A stretch of 64,000 bases of DNA from Hermodice carunculata. Lineage: Eukaryota; Annelida; Polychaeta; Eunicida; Amphinomidae. Within the stretch, counting starts at the first letter, position 1. Each line of letters starts with the position of its first letter. The notes under the pieces were generated by a model that saw only the letters and a program-made list of their open reading frames with translations, ran no database searches and had not been told where the DNA came from. The stretch lies in contig OZ026628.1 of NCBI GenBank assembly GCA_964020975.1, positions 64,464,156 to 64,528,155 on the forward strand, written 5' to 3'. Shown piece after piece: positions 61,853 to 64,000 of this stretch. The position numbers and the translations under genes are program-made.

Positions 61853-62300
61853 GATTGAGAAGTAAAATGCCTGTGCTCTACGGCGAAAATCCCCTGCATG
61901 GGGCTACACCTAAAAAACGTTTCCGTCAAACAGTGACACATACCTTTTCACTTGTTAGAATGCACTCCAAATACACGTTGTTTGTTTTGCCAAGCATTTT
62001 AACTTCGGTACTTTGAGTGGTAATTGCTTGGTTCAGTCACCAGAGTCACTGTTTTGTAACTGAGATATCATTTAGCTAGTAACACGTCACACGCACGATT
62101 GTTGAGTTTTGTCAATACTTTATATATTGATTGTTATTTGTCTCTGTGAATTCGGGTACAAGACTTGAGCATTTTTAGTAAACCAGAGACCACAACACAA
62201 TAGTTCGTCGTTTAAAATAGGTATGACCTCTTTAGCCCTTTTGCATTTTAGAAAAACTAGTTTAAGAATTTAGAATTATCACTGGCCATCCACATGCATC
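60740..62300. other. Non-coding stretch with two (TA)n arrays
   Basis: No gene recognised. TA arrays lie at about 61676-61745 and 61804-61847, separated by a short unique piece. This would be the upstream intergenic or intronic region of the CUB-like gene. No promoter motif could be assigned. Confidence 0.5.
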
Positions 62301-62309
62301 ACATATGGT

Positions 62310-63010
62310 GTTTGTAACCTTGCAAAATAGGTTAAGGTCACCAAGTTACAATTCCAAGCAAGGTCTTATATACAAAAAATTTCAAACAAAATTTCAACTT
62401 TCCAAGAAAACCTGTCTGAGTCATCGTGTTCCCACGGAACACGGTTGCTTGGTCAACTTCGATGAAATGCTTGTGGCCTTAAGAAATAAGTCAAAGTCAT
62501 GCATCTGAATTCACAATTTAGGTCTCGTAAAAGTCTGATAGAGAAACAATCTCACAAAAGTTAAACCTACTTAGCTCAATCCTATTTAAATGCAATGATT
62601 TTTAACAGTGGTCTTGTGACTTCAAATATGAGTGTAAGTTACCCATATACAGTTCAAATCTAGCCTGTATTACGGTACGGAATAATGCAAAATTGCAATC
62701 TAGTAAGTCAAATCCTTGCCGAATTACCGCGTTTACGTCGAGTTTAGATAGAATGTCCATGTGACCTTGAAAAATAGGGCACGGCCACTCATTTGCAGCT
62801 CTATCCAAAGTCTTATAAAGCAACATATTCATACAAAAAAATTATATTTCCCAAGTCAACTCTTTCTGAGTTTCAACGTTGGCAGCAATGTTGCTTCTGT
62901 AACTGCGAGGACGTGCTTGTGACGTTAAAAAATAAGTCAAACTCAAGCATCGGCAATCACAAACCAGTTCTTGTTAAACTCTTGTATAGAGGTGCACATC
63001 AGGTTAAGCT
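62310..63010. repeat. Diverged ~440-bp direct repeat, two units
   Basis: Unit 1 (about 62322-62545) and unit 2 (about 62764-62990) share in order CTTG(C/A)AAAATAGG, AAGGTCTTATA/AAAGTCTTATAAA, ACAAAAAAATT, CCAAGNAAACC/CCAAGTCAACT, CTGAGT, ACGGTTGCTT/ATGTTGCTT, TGCTTGTGGCCTTAAGAAAT/TGCTTGTGACGTTAAAAAAT, AAGTCAAA, TCACAA and ATAGAG. Similar GACCTTGAAAAATAGG wording is familiar from dispersed repeats of marine invertebrates. Non-coding. Confidence 0.65.
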
Positions 63011-63472
63011 TTTCTCGTGGCACGCTTTGGATTGAGTCAAGCGCTTTTCCTGACACACTTTTTGCCCAACACGGCAAAAGTGCACCAAGACAGTGCCAGT
63101 AGGACCGTTTTACTCAATGAGACTATAGCCATGTTGGTACTTGAATGAACGGCCCTGTAACAAAGAATATTAATAAAGTATCCATTTGATAATTCATAGA
63201 AGTTCCTATTAGGTCCTCGATTTTGCTCACAGTGAGCAAAATAAGATGTAAATAGTCTGCTGCTAGTACACGGAAAATCACAAACAGATCACGAGCCATG
63301 GGGAGTACTGGTGACAGACCTCTGATTTTGAGAGACCAAGTGTTTCGGGGTTGCTAATTCACACATACCCCCTCCAAAATATGCCCAGTGTAGAAGAAGT
63401 GCGGCCGTTGATTTAGTCAAGTGCATAATTGTGGTCGTCAGGGAAAAACGTGGAACATTTGCACCTGATATG

Positions 63473-63506
63473 ACACACACGCACACACACACACACACAC
63501 ACACAT

Positions 63507-63589
<83 letters not shown>

Positions 63590-63590
63590 T
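63473..63590. repeat. Compound (CA)n/(TA)n/(GA)n microsatellite
   Basis: CA repeats (about 63473-63521), TA repeats (about 63522-63564) and GA repeats (about 63565-63589) follow one another directly. Confidence 0.96.
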
Positions 63591-63594
63591 GCAT

Positions 63595-64000
63595 ATGTAT
63601 ATGAATAAAGATAAATATTACTGCCTAAAACAATAAGTCCCGTGTACGAGTACCATATCTTTATCTTTTAAACTTTACTGCACATGTTCCTTCAATAACT
63701 TTATAAAACATCGCTGAGACCTTTTTTGTCTAGCCAAATAGATAAATAACTATCGTGGACGCCGGATATATACAAATACAGTTGAGAGTGTGTTACATAT
63801 TCACATTGTCAACTAGTAGCATTGAAATATTAAAACTTTTTATTGACTATCATGCTAAGATTTAATGTAGTTAATAATTTAAATGTGTTGGGTCGGGACC
63901 ATAAATTGCACGATGGGTTGCAACATCGTCGGAAGCTAATTTAACACATCAAAATACAGACAATATCCCTTTCAAAGTTACATTACATGGGCAGCGACAA
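63595..64000. other. Non-coding stretch to the window end
   Basis: Nothing recognised. Confidence 0.5.

Overview
This is a eukaryotic, AT-rich, repeat-dense window with very low coding density. There are no bacterial-style operons, and the only sizeable genes lie on the minus strand between about 42 and 61 kb. The combination points to a marine invertebrate: a GRL101/relaxin-type receptor with LDLa and leucine-rich repeats carried on one giant exon, DR1-like AGGTCA repeats, CCTGGGCCCGT fold-back repeats, and many (TTTA)n, (TCTA)n, (TA)n and (CT)n tracts. I favour an echinoderm or another non-vertebrate deuterostome, but a mollusc cannot be excluded from sequence alone.

Layout. 1-16.5 kb is a gene desert of diverged repeats and microsatellites. 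16.5-24.3 kb (copy A) and 28.8-39.1 kb (copy B) are two direct copies of one large non-coding block, a segmental duplication. They differ by indels, by a 487-bp-monomer satellite (just over one monomer in A, about five in B), by long unmatched intervals, and by a perfect hairpin found only in A. Between the copies lie a striking array of alternating 18-bp palindromes on a 22-bp pitch (24.79-25.54 kb), a probable single coding exon of unknown function (26.0-26.5 kb), and a duplicated short minus-strand exon with good splice sites (27.42-27.48 and 28.05-28.12 kb). 39-42 kb is mostly non-coding, with one possible Crypton/DUF3504-like fragment.

42.08-45.26 kb encodes, on the minus strand, a C-type-lectin-like + LDLa + LRR + 7TM receptor (GRL101/RXFP-like) with one frame break just before TM4. 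45.3-56.5 kb holds repeats, a truncated LINE (endonuclease and linker but no reverse transcriptase) with two copies of a shared 3' tail, and two possible small minus-strand exons. 56.58-60.70 kb holds a 2.9-kb exon plus a small in-phase exon of a cysteine-rich protein with several CUB-like modules. Its N-terminal segment shares a WYxxPSK...W pattern with the N-terminus of the receptor exon. The two loci are therefore either paralogues or parts of one very long minus-strand receptor gene. 60.8-64 kb is non-coding with more repeats.

Nothing retroviral, no CRISPR array, no rRNA and no confident tRNA were seen.
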